From assembly GCA_016786885.1 (NCBI GenBank), contig JAEUVO010000028.1, forward strand, positions 1 to 64,000: a stretch of 64,000 nt of DNA, read 5' to 3'. This document shows positions 17,285-26,771 of the stretch, in pieces. The notes under the pieces were generated by a model. That model worked only from the letters and a program-made list of their open reading frames with translations. It ran no database searches and had not been told where the DNA came from. The translations under genes were made by a program, and so were the position numbers. This DNA is from Chitinophagaceae bacterium. Its GTDB lineage: Bacteria > Bacteroidota > Bacteroidia > Chitinophagales > Chitinophagaceae. Position 1 is the stretch's first letter; each line of letters opens with the position of its first letter.

Positions 17285-19453
17285 ATGAAGTTGTTTAAAA
17301 AATTATTGGTTGCTTTTTTATTACTCATTACTACAATTTCCAGGGCCGATGAGGGGATGTGGCTGCCTTTATTCCTGCAGCAGCTGAATGAAAAGCAAAT
17401 GAAGACGATGGGTATGAAGATCAGCGCCAAAGACATATATAATATTAATAGCGGAAGCTTAAAAGATGCGATTGTAAGTTTTGGAGGGTTTTGCACAGGA
17501 GAAGTTATTTCGTCTAAAGGGCTGGTATTAACAAATCACCACTGCGGTTTTGATGCCATACAAAACCATTCCACACTGGAACGCAATTACATTAGAGACG
17601 GGTTTTGGGCTAAAAGCCAGAGTGAGGAAATACCCAACCAGGGATTGTTTGTCACTTTTATTGTACGAATTGAGGATGTAAGTAAACAAGTATTGAATGG
17701 TGTAAATATCAATATGAGTGAAAGTGAAAGGCAGTCGGCAATAGATAAAAACATAGCCGGGCTTAGAAAAGAGGTAAAAAAAGAAAGTTACCAGGATAGT
17801 TTTGTCCGCCCCTTTTTTGAAGGCAACCAGTATTTTTTATTTGTTACAGAAACCTATCGTGACGTACGACTGGTTGGCGCTCCACCATCTTCAATTGGAA
17901 ATTTTGGAAAGGATACTGATAACTGGATGTGGCCCCGCCACACCGGCGACTTTTCTATGTTCCGTATTTATGCCGGCAAGGATAATAAACCAGCAGAGTA
18001 TTCAGCAGATAATATACCATATACACCCAAAAAGTCATTATCCATTTCACTGGACGGCGTAAATGAAGGAGACTTTACTATGGTATTTGGTTTCCCGGGA
18101 AGAACAAACCAGTATTTGCATTCGGCAGCAGTACAACAAGTAATGGAAGTAAATGATCCAGCAAAAATTGCCATTCGGGATAAAGCATTGGCGGTGATCG
18201 ATGGGTTTATGAGAAAAGATGAGCAAATAAAAATACAATATGCAGCCAAGTATGCCAGTATCAGCAATTCATGGAAAAAGTGGCAGGGTGAAGTGTTGGG
18301 CTTAACCAGTACCAATGCGGTTGGTAAGAAGAAAACATATGAAACAGAATTTCAGAAAAGAGTAAATGCCAGCCCGGCCCTGAAAGAAAAATATGGCAAC
18401 TTACTGGCGGACCTGGAAGCGGCATATACCGAACTGAAGCCATTTGGGTATGCCAGGGATTATTATTTGGAAATAACCAGCAGGGTGGAACTATATTCAA
18501 TTGCCGGCTGGATGAGTTCGTTGCGCATGGCGTATGAAAGAGACGGACAAAAAGGATATGAGCAAAGAATGAAGCAGCTGAAAACACAACTTTCCGGGCT
18601 GTATGATGAATACAATGCCGAAGTAGACCAGAAACTGTTTGAGACTTTGCTGGCCATGTATATAAAAGACCAGGACGAAAAGTACCAGTCTCCGGTGCTT
18701 CGCAAATGGCTGGCCGAAAACAATAATGATATGGCTAAACTGGCAGCATCTGTTTACAGTGAAACAATATTGGATGAAAAAGAAAAATTGATGACCCTGC
18801 TGGAAAAACCAATGACAGAAGTAGTAGATTTTATTAAGAATGAAAAATGGATTGGGTTGGTTATAGATATGGTGAGTACTTATAGTAATAAAGTAACCAA
18901 AAATCTGAACGAGATACAGGCACGCATCAATAAGCTTAACAGGACTTATATGCAGGCGCAAATGGAGGTAATGAAGGAAAAGAAATTTTATCCTGATGCC
19001 AATAGCACCCTGCGGGTAACGTATGGTAATGTAAAAGGATACAACCCGAGAGATGCGGTGAAGTATGATTTCTATACTTATCTCGACGGGGTGATGGATA
19101 AATATAAGCCCGGGGATTACGAGTTTGATGTGCCTGAAAAACTAAGAGAGCTTTATAAAAACAAGGACTTTGGCCAATATGGTAATAAAGGCAAGATGCC
19201 AGTTTGTTTTATCGCTATGAATCATACTACAGGGGGTAATTCAGGCAGCCCTGCGCTGGATGCATATGGCAATCTGGTCGGCCTGAACTTTGACCGGGTG
19301 TGGGAAGGAACTATGAGTGATATCAACTACGACCCGTCTATCTGCCGGAATATCATGGTGGACATCCGCTATGTGCTCTTTGTCGTCGACAAATATGCCG
19401 GAGCCGGTCACCTGGTAAAGGAAATGAAACTGGTTCACCCCAAAAAGAAGTAA
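17285..19453 (+). CDS. S46 family dipeptidyl-peptidase (DPP11-like)
   Basis: A periplasmic dipeptidase that removes dipeptides from oligopeptides. A signal peptide at residues 1-21 is followed by the chymotrypsin-like double barrel: catalytic His in LTNHHCGFDAIQ, Asp in the N-terminal half, and Ser in TGGNSGSPALDAYG. The residue 18 positions after the catalytic Ser is Arg (NFDRVWEG). In the Porphyromonas enzymes that site is Arg in DPP11 (Asp/Glu at P1) and Gly in DPP7, so acidic specificity is predicted. Its 722 residues are typical. A double hairpin terminator follows. Confidence 0.92.
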   Translation: MKLFKKLLVAFLLLITTISRADEGMWLPLFLQQLNEKQMKTMGMKISAKDIYNINSGSLKDAIVSFGGFCTGEVISSKGLVLTNHHCGFDAIQNHSTLERNYIRDGFWAKSQSEEIPNQGLFVTFIVRIEDVSKQVLNGVNINMSESERQSAIDKNIAGLRKEVKKESYQDSFVRPFFEGNQYFLFVTETYRDVRLVGAPPSSIGNFGKDTDNWMWPRHTGDFSMFRIYAGKDNKPAEYSADNIPYTPKKSLSISLDGVNEGDFTMVFGFPGRTNQYLHSAAVQQVMEVNDPAKIAIRDKALAVIDGFMRKDEQIKIQYAAKYASISNSWKKWQGEVLGLTSTNAVGKKKTYETEFQKRVNASPALKEKYGNLLADLEAAYTELKPFGYARDYYLEITSRVELYSIAGWMSSLRMAYERDGQKGYEQRMKQLKTQLSGLYDEYNAEVDQKLFETLLAMYIKDQDEKYQSPVLRKWLAENNNDMAKLAASVYSETILDEKEKLMTLLEKPMTEVVDFIKNEKWIGLVIDMVSTYSNKVTKNLNEIQARINKLNRTYMQAQMEVMKEKKFYPDANSTLRVTYGNVKGYNPRDAVKYDFYTYLDGVMDKYKPGDYEFDVPEKLRELYKNKDFGQYGNKGKMPVCFIAMNHTTGGNSGSPALDAYGNLVGLNFDRVWEGTMSDINYDPSICRNIMVDIRYVLFVVDKYAGAGHLVKEMKLVHPKKK

Positions 19454-19459
19454 AAATCC

Positions 19460-19524
19460 CTGAAACCTTCGGTTGAAGCCGGTTTCAGAAAATTTAAAAT
19501 GCCCCCTCAGGGGGCATTTTTTAT
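19460..19524 (+). terminator. Tandem hairpins with terminator after the S46 gene
   Basis: A first stem (CTGAAAC.../GGTTTCAG, 19460-19488) is followed by ATGCCCCCT/AGGGGGCAT (19499-19517) with six T after it. The second is a textbook intrinsic terminator and separates the peptidase from the foldase gene. Confidence 0.85.
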
Positions 19525-19546
19525 CGATTTTCCACAGTTTTTCCCC

Positions 19547-19554
19547 TATTTTTG
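19547..19554 (+). promoter_or_regulatory. Putative -7 element of the PpiD-like gene
   Basis: TATTTTTG fits TAnnTTTG and sits 31 bp before the ATG at 19586, right after the terminator. The upstream -33 box is T-rich but not a clean TTTG. Confidence 0.35.
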
Positions 19555-19585
19555 CCATCCTTAAAAAAATCAGTAATAATATATT

Positions 19586-21709
19586 ATGTCTATTATTCAG
19601 GATATCCGAGATAAGTATGCAAAGCTTACTGTTGTGCTGATCGCTTTGGCCCTCGTGGGATTTATTTTAACCGACTATTTTGCTGGTCAGTCAAGAGGCG
19701 GCGGTGGCAATGTTTCGAATACAGTGGGTGTGGTAAACGGGAAGAAAATTCTTTTTGAAGAATTTAATAGCAGGGTAAACCAGGTGGAAGAACAAATGAA
19801 AGCCCAGGGATATCCGCAAAATGCAGCGCTTACACAGCAAGCCATTGAACAAACATGGAACCAGGAAATAAGCAGGTTGTTGCTTGTTGGTGAGTTTGAG
19901 AAACTGGGTATTGAGGTTGGAAAAAAAGAACTTGGTGACATTTTATATGGAGTAAATGCGCCACAGGACATAAAGCAACAATTTACTGATCAGCAAACAG
20001 GACAATTCAACCCGGCGCTTGCCAAGCAGAACATTGACCAGATGCTGAAAAAAGGAACGCCGGAACAAAAAGCAAACATCAGCAGCTATATCAACCAGCT
20101 GGCTGATTTAAGAATGTCTGAAAAATTTAATTCTCTTCTCGCAAACAGTATAAACTTTCCCCGCTGGATGGTAGAAAAACAAAATGCGGATAACAGCCAG
20201 GCAGCAAAGATCTCTTTGGTAAGGGAAGTGTACAGCAGCATTCCTGACAGTACAGTAAAAGTAGACGATAGTGAAATAGCATCTTATATAAATAAGAATA
20301 AGAGCCAGTTCAAGCAACAGGAAAGCCGCAATATCAGCTATGTAACTTTCAGCGCTGTACCATCTGCAAAAGACAGTGCCGAAGTAAAAGACAGGCTTGC
20401 AGCGCAGAAAGAAGCTTTTAAGACAACAGAAAACCTGGAACAATATCTTGCCGGCGAAGGAGCCAATTATTATTCAGGTTATATCAGCGGAAAGACAATA
20501 CAAATTGCATTAAAAGATTCCATTTTCAAGACACCTCTAGGAGAAGTATATGGACCATACCTTGACGGAGGAAGTTATTCTTTGGCCAGGGTGTTGGGAG
20601 TAAGACAAATGCCGGATACCGTTAAAGTAAGACATATACTTATTGGTATGCAAACCAGAGATTCTGCTGTGGCATATAACCTGGCCGATAGTCTTAAAAA
20701 TGCAATCGCCAAAGGGTCAAGCTTCGATTCCTTAGCAGCTAAATTTTCAGAAGATCCGGGAAGCAAAGACAAGGGAGGTGTGTACGAAAGCGTTCCGTCC
20801 GGACAAATGGTGCCACCATTTAACGATTTTATTTTTCTAAACCCTGTTGGTACAAAGGGATTAGTGAAAACAGATTTTGGTGTTCATTACATAGAAATTT
20901 TATCTCAAAAAGGAAACGGGGCCGCTTACAAAATTGCCTATCTGCCAAAAGAAATAATCGCCAGCCAGGAGACCGATAATGCCGCACTGAATGATGCTAA
21001 TGCTTTTGCAGGTGACAGCCGTGACCAAAAGTCGTTTGATGCCAATTTTGAAAAAACATTGAAACCAAAAGGCATTCAGAAGGGAGTAGCAACAGATATT
21101 ACTCCTGCTGCTTCTGAAATCCGTGGACTGGGTCTTTCAAGATCTTTTGTAAGAAGTATCTATGAAGCAAATAAAGGTGAAGTACTGAAACCAGAACGCA
21201 TAGATAATAATTATGTAGTAGCAGTAGTGACAGATGTTTTTGAAGAAGGAACAATGAGTGCGGCAAGAGCAAGGGTGTATGTTGAGCCGGTATTGCGCAA
21301 CAAGAAGAAAGCAGAAGTTCTGAAAAAGAAAATAGGCAAAGTAACTACACTGGAAGCAGCAGCGGCTGTGCTGGGTGGAAAAACAATTGAAACAGCAGAC
21401 AGCATCCGCATCAACTCTTCATTAAGTTCTTCACTGGGCTATGAACCAAGAGTTACAGGAGCTGCTTTCAATCCTGCTAATAAAGGAAAAGTAGTTCCTG
21501 AAGTAGTGGAAGGGCAAAACGGGGTATATGTGGTAAGGGTGGACAATGTATTTACCACACCGGTTACCGAGGGAGATGTAAACAGTCAAAGAACTGCCCG
21601 CTACCAGCAGGCAAAACAAGGACTGAACAACCAGTACAGCCCTAACAACCCGCTGAGTATTTTACGCAATGCGGCAACCATAAAAGACAGAAGATCGAAC
21701 AGGTATTAA
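19586..21709 (+). CDS. PpiD/SurA-like peptidylprolyl isomerase
   Basis: A membrane-anchored periplasmic foldase for outer-membrane proteins. One N-terminal anchor (TVVLIALALVGFILTDYF, about residues 15-32) precedes a SurA-type N-terminal chaperone domain (NGKKILFEEFNSRVNQ). A parvulin rotamase domain lies near 345-450 (VKVRHILIGMQT...FDSLAAKFSEDPGSKDKGGVYESVPSGQMVPPF). A second, weaker PPIase-like part may follow. At 707 residues it matches the Bacteroidota PpiD form. It is monocistronic, between two terminators. Confidence 0.9.
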   Translation: MSIIQDIRDKYAKLTVVLIALALVGFILTDYFAGQSRGGGGNVSNTVGVVNGKKILFEEFNSRVNQVEEQMKAQGYPQNAALTQQAIEQTWNQEISRLLLVGEFEKLGIEVGKKELGDILYGVNAPQDIKQQFTDQQTGQFNPALAKQNIDQMLKKGTPEQKANISSYINQLADLRMSEKFNSLLANSINFPRWMVEKQNADNSQAAKISLVREVYSSIPDSTVKVDDSEIASYINKNKSQFKQQESRNISYVTFSAVPSAKDSAEVKDRLAAQKEAFKTTENLEQYLAGEGANYYSGYISGKTIQIALKDSIFKTPLGEVYGPYLDGGSYSLARVLGVRQMPDTVKVRHILIGMQTRDSAVAYNLADSLKNAIAKGSSFDSLAAKFSEDPGSKDKGGVYESVPSGQMVPPFNDFIFLNPVGTKGLVKTDFGVHYIEILSQKGNGAAYKIAYLPKEIIASQETDNAALNDANAFAGDSRDQKSFDANFEKTLKPKGIQKGVATDITPAASEIRGLGLSRSFVRSIYEANKGEVLKPERIDNNYVVAVVTDVFEEGTMSAARARVYVEPVLRNKKKAEVLKKKIGKVTTLEAAAAVLGGKTIETADSIRINSSLSSSLGYEPRVTGAAFNPANKGKVVPEVVEGQNGVYVVRVDNVFTTPVTEGDVNSQRTARYQQAKQGLNNQYSPNNPLSILRNAATIKDRRSNRY

Positions 21710-21742
21710 TAGTACCTTTAAAATACAACCAAAACCACCTGC

Positions 21743-21774
21743 AACCCTGAAGCACAACCAGCTTCAGGGTTTTG
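21743..21774 (+). terminator. Intrinsic terminator after the PpiD-like gene
   Basis: Perfect 11-bp arms AACCCTGAAGC (21743-21753) and GCTTCAGGGTT (21761-21771) with a 7-nt loop run into a T-rich tail. Confidence 0.88.
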
Positions 21775-21841
21775 TTTTACGGATGTCGCAAACAAGGGCC
21801 GCCGCTAAATTGTTATTTTTACATATTGATTCAGCAATAAA

Positions 21842-22348
21842 ATGAGCGAACCCCTTATAAATAAAGTAGCCGAGAGCGGACTGATCACCCTGGATATGGA
21901 AAAATGGTATCCACGGGGTGAAACGGCGGTGTTTGACATGAAAGATTATTTATTCATGGGGATGATCCTTAAAGAAAAAGATTTCCGGGAAGCACTAAAG
22001 AAAATTGATTGGGAAACATACCGGGATAAAAATGTGGCCATTACCTGCAGCGCCGATGCCATTATTCCTGTATGGGCCTATATGCTGGTAGCAACTTACC
22101 TGCAGCCTTTCGCCAAAGAGATTGTTATGGGCGACGAAAAAGAACTGCATAAAACTATTTTCCTGAAGAACTTATCTGCCATAGACATTAAGGAATACAC
22201 AGACAAAAAAGTAGTGATAAAGGGTTGCGGCGAAACGCCGATTGCCGATTATGTGTATATGGAAATAACCAAACTGCTGCGCCCTGTTGTAAAAAGTATA
22301 ATGTACGGGGAGCCATGCAGCACAGTGCCGGTATATAAGAAGAAATAA
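21842..22348 (+). CDS. DUF2480 family protein
   Basis: A 168-residue cytosolic protein of the Bacteroidota-restricted DUF2480 family, function unknown. Recognisable segments are INKVAESGLITLDME, YPRGETAVFDMKDYLFMGMILKEKDFR, CSADAIIPVWAYMLVATYLQPFA and KGCGETPIADYVYMEITKLLRPVV. No catalytic motif is evident. Five bases after its stop codon the inverted repeat bounding the GxxExxY pseudogene begins. Confidence 0.8.
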   Translation: MSEPLINKVAESGLITLDMEKWYPRGETAVFDMKDYLFMGMILKEKDFREALKKIDWETYRDKNVAITCSADAIIPVWAYMLVATYLQPFAKEIVMGDEKELHKTIFLKNLSAIDIKEYTDKKVVIKGCGETPIADYVYMEITKLLRPVVKSIMYGEPCSTVPVYKKK

Positions 22349-22353
22349 CCATT

Positions 22354-22858
22354 GATTTAATGATTAGATGATTAGAATGATTACAGCAGTTTATTGTTGA
22401 TAAGACGTTTGAATTCCAAGCTTTTTGCACCAAAGTTTATCAGTAGCCCGATTTCAAGATTTAGAACTTCCAAATAATTGAGTGCTTGTGCAAGATGGGC
22501 ATCTGTCAGGGTCGAAACAGCCTTAATCTCAACGACAATCTTCTTTTCAACCAGGAAATCGACCCTACGCCTGCCCACTTCAATGTCATCGTAATAAACA
22601 GGAAGTTCGGTTTCTTCAGAAAACTAAAGCCCCGACTTTCTAAACTCAATCCGGAGGCAGACCTGGTAAATCTTTTCCTGGTAACCGTTGCGCATTTTTT
22701 GGTGCACCCTCATAGCACAACCAATTATCTTCTCGGTAAGATCTGAATATTTGTATCCGGGCGGCAGCATTCTTGTTGTTGTTTAAAATGCTTTTTATCA
22801 AATAAAGAAAACTTAACCTAAAGGGGCTACCTCATTATAATCATCTAATCATTCAATC
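22354..22858. mobile_element. Inverted-repeat-bounded GxxExxY element (decayed)
   Basis: The 26-bp left end (22354-22379) and the inverted right end (22833-22858) match at 24 of 26 positions. Each end is built from a short tandem unit (ATGATTAG repeated). The unit exactly fills the space between two convergent genes: it starts 5 bp after the DUF2480 stop and ends 6 bp before the corA stop. The interior holds one GxxExxY gene with an amber codon. I infer an inserted element; no transposase is present. Confidence 0.55.
22381..22770 (-). pseudogene. GxxExxY protein, interrupted by one in-frame amber codon
   Basis: From the ATG at 22770 the frame reads MLPPGYKYSDLTEKIIGCA, then NGYQEKIY (the GxxExxY motif), and stops at TAG (plus-strand CTA at 22624-22626, codon 49). 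The same frame continues with EETELPVYYDDIEVGRRRVD and the PD-(D/E)XK-like core VDFLVEKKIVVEIKA to TAA at 22381. Without the amber codon the product would be 129 residues, normal for the family (PF13366 type). Either a pseudogene or a sequencing error. It lies within inverted repeats. Confidence 0.85.
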
Positions 22859-22864
22859 TGGGGG

Positions 22865-23977
22865 TCAGAACCAACCTCTCTTTCTGAACATCCATAACAT
22901 CGCTACCGGTATAATAAGCATCATGCTGACGGCGGCATAAAAACCCCATCGCTGATGAAAGAAGTTTACATTTTCATCGAAGTTCATACCAAACACACCA
23001 CCAATAACAGTGGCAGGCGCCAGTAAACAGGTTACTATCGCCATCACCTTCATCACCTCGTTCATCTTTAGATTTACGTTGTTGATATGCAGGTCCTGCA
23101 TGCTCACCATAATATCACGATAGTTTTCCATCAGGTCAATTGCCTGCACAATGTGATCATACACATCCTTATAATACTTGGTGTGACGGTCTTCGAGTAA
23201 TTCACTTTCACTACGCAAGAAACCATTGACAACCTCTCTCACCGGCGAAAAATTTCTTTTTAAAATGATCAGTTCTTTACGAAGGTGAGTGATATGTGCC
23301 AGCGAACGGGGATTATTGCCCCTTGCTATCTCATCTTCTACTTCTTCAATACGGTCACCCAGTTTTTCCATCACCAGGAAATAATTATCAACGATCATGT
23401 CCAGCAAAACATAGCAAAGGAAATCAGCCGTACGTTGTCTTATTTTACTGTTGGCCATTTTTAGTTTGTCACGAAGAGGAGTAAATACATCACGGTGTGC
23501 ATCTTCCTGAAAACTGATCACCACTTCTTTGGCAAGAATAATACTGATCTGCTCTTGCTCTACTGCATTTTTTTCTTCGTTGTAATAAAGCATATTCAGC
23601 AGGCAGAATATACTGTTATCGGCTTCGTCGAGTTTTGGCCGCTGATTTATACTCAGTATGTCTTCAATCACCAGTGGATGGATATCAAAATGAGTACAGA
23701 CTGCCTCCACTTCGGCTTTGCGCAAGCCGTCGATATTGATCCAGGTTGTTCGGCCACTGCTCTTGTACCGGAAACAATCACCCACTGCAGTCAATTTTTT
23801 TTCTTCCAGTGTATCGGCATTATAGTCATACACAGAAACAACAACATCTTTTGCGTCTGCTCTCTGCGGCTCAATAGTTGGGTTTACAGAAAGGATCTCT
23901 TTTGTCCGCTTGGTGGTAAAGAGATTAGGCAGGTATAAATACTTCAGGTATTTCTCTGGTTTCAGTCTTACGTTCAT
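22865..23977 (-). CDS. corA: CorA family Mg2+/Co2+ transporter
   Basis: An inner-membrane divalent cation channel of 370 residues. A large cytosolic N-terminal alpha/beta domain and long helices (VEDEIARGNNPRSLAHITHLRKEL) lead to two C-terminal membrane segments. The signature GMN motif is present (GGVFGMNFDENVNF). The length fits the longer bacterial CorA subfamily. Its 3' end abuts the repeat of the GxxExxY element. Confidence 0.93.
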   Translation of the reverse strand: MNVRLKPEKYLKYLYLPNLFTTKRTKEILSVNPTIEPQRADAKDVVVSVYDYNADTLEEKKLTAVGDCFRYKSSGRTTWINIDGLRKAEVEAVCTHFDIHPLVIEDILSINQRPKLDEADNSIFCLLNMLYYNEEKNAVEQEQISIILAKEVVISFQEDAHRDVFTPLRDKLKMANSKIRQRTADFLCYVLLDMIVDNYFLVMEKLGDRIEEVEDEIARGNNPRSLAHITHLRKELIILKRNFSPVREVVNGFLRSESELLEDRHTKYYKDVYDHIVQAIDLMENYRDIMVSMQDLHINNVNLKMNEVMKVMAIVTCLLAPATVIGGVFGMNFDENVNFFHQRWGFYAAVSMMLIIPVAMLWMFRKRGWF

Positions 23978-24066
23978 GAAAGGAAAGTTAATGAAAGTAA
24001 TGCAGTCAAAAACAAATTGACCACAGTTACCGGGGGGTATACTGCCAGAAGAAGAACTCTTTTAAT

Positions 24067-26091
24067 TTAATAGCATTCCACTTCGGAGACGGCAACCTGG
24101 CCGGCTGTATGTTTAAACTTAACCCTGATTCCCGCTGCGGTTATTTTTTCAAATGAAAAAGCATTAACAGTATTGCCCGTCAGCGCAACGGGTTTTTGTT
24201 CTTTCATTTTTACCGGCAGCCATTGGTCACTGGTTTGGTATTCAACGGTAATACTGTCTGGCACAGCATAGGTTTTACCATCAGCAAACAAATAGATCTT
24301 TACAGCCGAAATATCCTTGGGCTTTCCGAAGTCCACCGCATACCAATCAGTAACAGAGGCAGAGCCCAGCGATGTCCAACGATTAGTGATCTCTGTAAAG
24401 TACCAGCAGCGTCCATCAACAGCCTGGTAAAGCGATGTATCGGGATTGGTATTTACAGATGCAGAAGGAACTGGATATCCCTTCCTTTCAATATTCAATG
24501 CATGGTTTACCGGTTGTTTGGTTACCGGTATGGCAACAGGAGCACCAATTACCACCTGGTATTTGCCGTCTTTGTTTATCAGCTTCGCTTTTTTTCCGTC
24601 AACAAAAAGAGAAAGCCCTTTGCCGGCATTATACTTTTTTCCATCCTTATCATAGATAAGCGACAGCCTGTGTCCGTGATAACGAATATCACCGAGGTAG
24701 AAATAGTCAATGGAATTGTCCACCAGCGGATTTATATCCAGCGTATCACCCGCTGATGGGCGAATGCCGCAAAGCCCGGAAATAATAAGATTGTTGTAAG
24801 AAGAATGATTGTAATGATTGCTCCAGTAGTAAAACACTATCGGCCCGCCGAGGTTGGGATCATAATTTTCAACGAGATTGATAGTGCCATCGGGCAGGTA
24901 ATGCTGTTGGGTGTATTGACGCAATAATTTCAGGTAGTCTGAATTATTGATAACATCCTGCCGGTAGTTATTCAGCATATTGGCCATACCGGTAAGCACC
25001 TGGCTTGTTTGATAAGGCCAGCTTGGTCCGTTCCACTGACTGCCACGCTGCCCCATGTATATTACAAACTGTTTGAAGTAATGCTCATAAGAAGGCTCAT
25101 TGGTCCGCAAACCATATTGGCCAAGCAAATGCGAAGTATCAATCACATGCCTCCATGCCGCATTGAATTTTTTTGTATCGGAGGGCAAATTAAAATACCA
25201 GGGAATCATACCGGCCAGCTCCCGGCCACGGATAAAATCCCAATAATGCACATATTGGTTGTCCTGTTTGAAACGATCGGTAAAATGCTGCAGCGAATCA
25301 TTCCAGAGATGTTGTTCAATATTATTTTTTAAAGCAGCCGCTTTTTGCAGATATTCTTTATTTACAACCATATCACCCTTCATGGCTGCGATAGTAGCAA
25401 TGGCCATGGCGTTGGCATACATATAACTATTGATGGTAGGCCTGAAAGCATCACCGCCATCAAACCCGGCCGTGCCGCCGGACGCATCAATGGAGGCAAT
25501 AGTGTATTCGGTAGCATCAGGCATGGCCGGAATATAATAAAGCTGCTTGCCGCTATCCCAGTGGTCGGCCCATTGGTTATAACTGTACTGCATACTGTCC
25601 AGCTGCTTGAAAAGAAATGCCGTGTCGGTATTTACCAGGAAGCGGGCATAAGCCGCATCGGCCACACTTTCACTGTAGCGGCGGTTGTTACCACCATCCT
25701 GGAAAAGATAATTTATATACCCGTTCATGTAGCGGTCATCTTTCAGCCAGCGGCCTTCATAGACATGGTGCATGGAGGCCGCATTGATGGTACAGAAAGG
25801 ATCCCTGTCCCATGCCACATGATTGATGAATTCCGTGATGACAAAATGATTATCGCCTGTATTCCGCAAATGCGCCTTGTACATTTTCCAGCGGTAATAA
25901 TATACCTGCTCGAGGCCGCTGTCCGAACATTCAAAAAAAGGAATATTGTCCAGGTACCACTGCGCATCCTCTTTATAATATTTCGTTGCCAGTTGCTGAT
26001 GATCCGGCTCCGTCATTTTATCTGCCTTGCTGCAACTGAGTAAAAAAACCGGGAAAATTAAAAAAAGAAGAACGATATACCTGGAGACCAT
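24067..26091 (-). CDS. Lipoprotein glycoside hydrolase (MGH1/GH63-like) with discoidin-like C-terminus
   Basis: A signal peptide with lipobox (FLLSC, about residue 20) points to an outer-membrane or periplasmic lipoprotein. Residues 35-450 form an (alpha/alpha)6 barrel of the MGH1/GH63 type: NHVAWDRDPFCTINAASM, SESVADAAYARFL, GGDAFRPTINSYMYANAMA, GPSWPYQTSQVLTGM and YWSNHYNHSSYNNLIISGL. The last 140 residues resemble a F5/8 type C (discoidin) carbohydrate-binding domain. The substrate is likely an alpha-glucoside or alpha-mannoside, not determinable here. It stands alone. Confidence 0.8.
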   Translation of the reverse strand: MVSRYIVLLFLIFPVFLLSCSKADKMTEPDHQQLATKYYKEDAQWYLDNIPFFECSDSGLEQVYYYRWKMYKAHLRNTGDNHFVITEFINHVAWDRDPFCTINAASMHHVYEGRWLKDDRYMNGYINYLFQDGGNNRRYSESVADAAYARFLVNTDTAFLFKQLDSMQYSYNQWADHWDSGKQLYYIPAMPDATEYTIASIDASGGTAGFDGGDAFRPTINSYMYANAMAIATIAAMKGDMVVNKEYLQKAAALKNNIEQHLWNDSLQHFTDRFKQDNQYVHYWDFIRGRELAGMIPWYFNLPSDTKKFNAAWRHVIDTSHLLGQYGLRTNEPSYEHYFKQFVIYMGQRGSQWNGPSWPYQTSQVLTGMANMLNNYRQDVINNSDYLKLLRQYTQQHYLPDGTINLVENYDPNLGGPIVFYYWSNHYNHSSYNNLIISGLCGIRPSAGDTLDINPLVDNSIDYFYLGDIRYHGHRLSLIYDKDGKKYNAGKGLSLFVDGKKAKLINKDGKYQVVIGAPVAIPVTKQPVNHALNIERKGYPVPSASVNTNPDTSLYQAVDGRCWYFTEITNRWTSLGSASVTDWYAVDFGKPKDISAVKIYLFADGKTYAVPDSITVEYQTSDQWLPVKMKEQKPVALTGNTVNAFSFEKITAAGIRVKFKHTAGQVAVSEVECY

Positions 26092-26218
26092 CTTGCTGCT
26101 GTTTATTGGTAAGGTTTGTTTGCCTTGTTAAGATAGGAAAATAAATGATGAGAGGCAGAAGAGGCGGGACGGGCAATGAAAGCTCTTTTTTACACAGTTC
26201 GTGTTGGGCGAAGTTTTT

Positions 26219-26556
26219 CTAACCGGGAATAATTTGAAACTTATTTGTTCCTCTTATTCTTTCTAGCTGGGTTCCAATTGGTAAGTCGAGATATGGAATT
26301 ATTGCTCTGTCATAGTTGGCAATTGTGTTTACGTCGTAAACGGCAGAGTTGCTTGTGTCATCTATATAATCTTGATCTTCAGTGCCTGAAAAAAACTGCC
26401 AACCACTATCAATTTCGTTAAACGGTTCTTCACGAATCATATAATCTACAAGTTCCCCATCAACTGTAATTTATCAGTTGCCAGGCAACCCCCCATTGGT
26501 TGTACTAGCTGAACTATTTCTTCAGCTTTTAGTTTAAAATTCTTGTTACTTGCCAT
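26219..26556 (-). pseudogene. DUF2185 (Imm33-like) protein, frameshifted
   Basis: ATG at 26556 gives MASNKNFKLKAEEIVQLV..MGGCLATDK, then a stop. One frame over the protein resumes as ITVDGELVDYMIREEPFNEI..DSGWQFFSG..YDVNTIANYDRAIIPYL, the DUF2185 core. The break lies at a T3 run on the plus strand (26470-26472): one extra base there would give about 113 continuous residues. DUF2185 proteins include predicted immunity proteins. It is the last gene of the cassette-like run. Confidence 0.75.
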
Positions 26557-26568
26557 GAAATAAAAAGT

Positions 26569-26766
26569 CGAACGAACAGGTATTTGCGAAGGCTGGGGAA
26601 TAGACATCCGTCCGCCGACAACCGCTGCTGATTGAAAATATAAAAATTGAATTTAAGAACTAAAGTTGAAAGTTGTTTGTCAAGCCCGAACCACAGCCTG
26701 GATTTGCAATTGGCTGATGTTTGCTGGTCACGCCCAACTTGCATAAAACCCAATGTTGTGCGTTCG
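26569..26766. repeat. Long imperfect palindrome A between cassette genes
   Basis: Outer arms CGAACGAACA (26569-26578) and TGTGCGTTCG (26757-26766) pair at 9 of 10 positions. Inner arms AGGCTGGGG (26590-26598) and CCACAGCCT (26691-26699) pair at 8 of 9. Near its right end GCATAAAACCCAATGTTGTG (26741-26760) matches 17 of 20 bases of palindrome B. It lies directly downstream of the minus-strand gene ending at 26772, the position an attC site would occupy. Confidence 0.55.
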
Positions 26767-26771
26767 CTTTT

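Noticed and set aside
24196..26043. Plus-strand frames of 100-230 codons opposite the glycoside hydrolase gene
   Set aside because: They are antisense shadows of a clear lipoprotein hydrolase and show no domain likeness.
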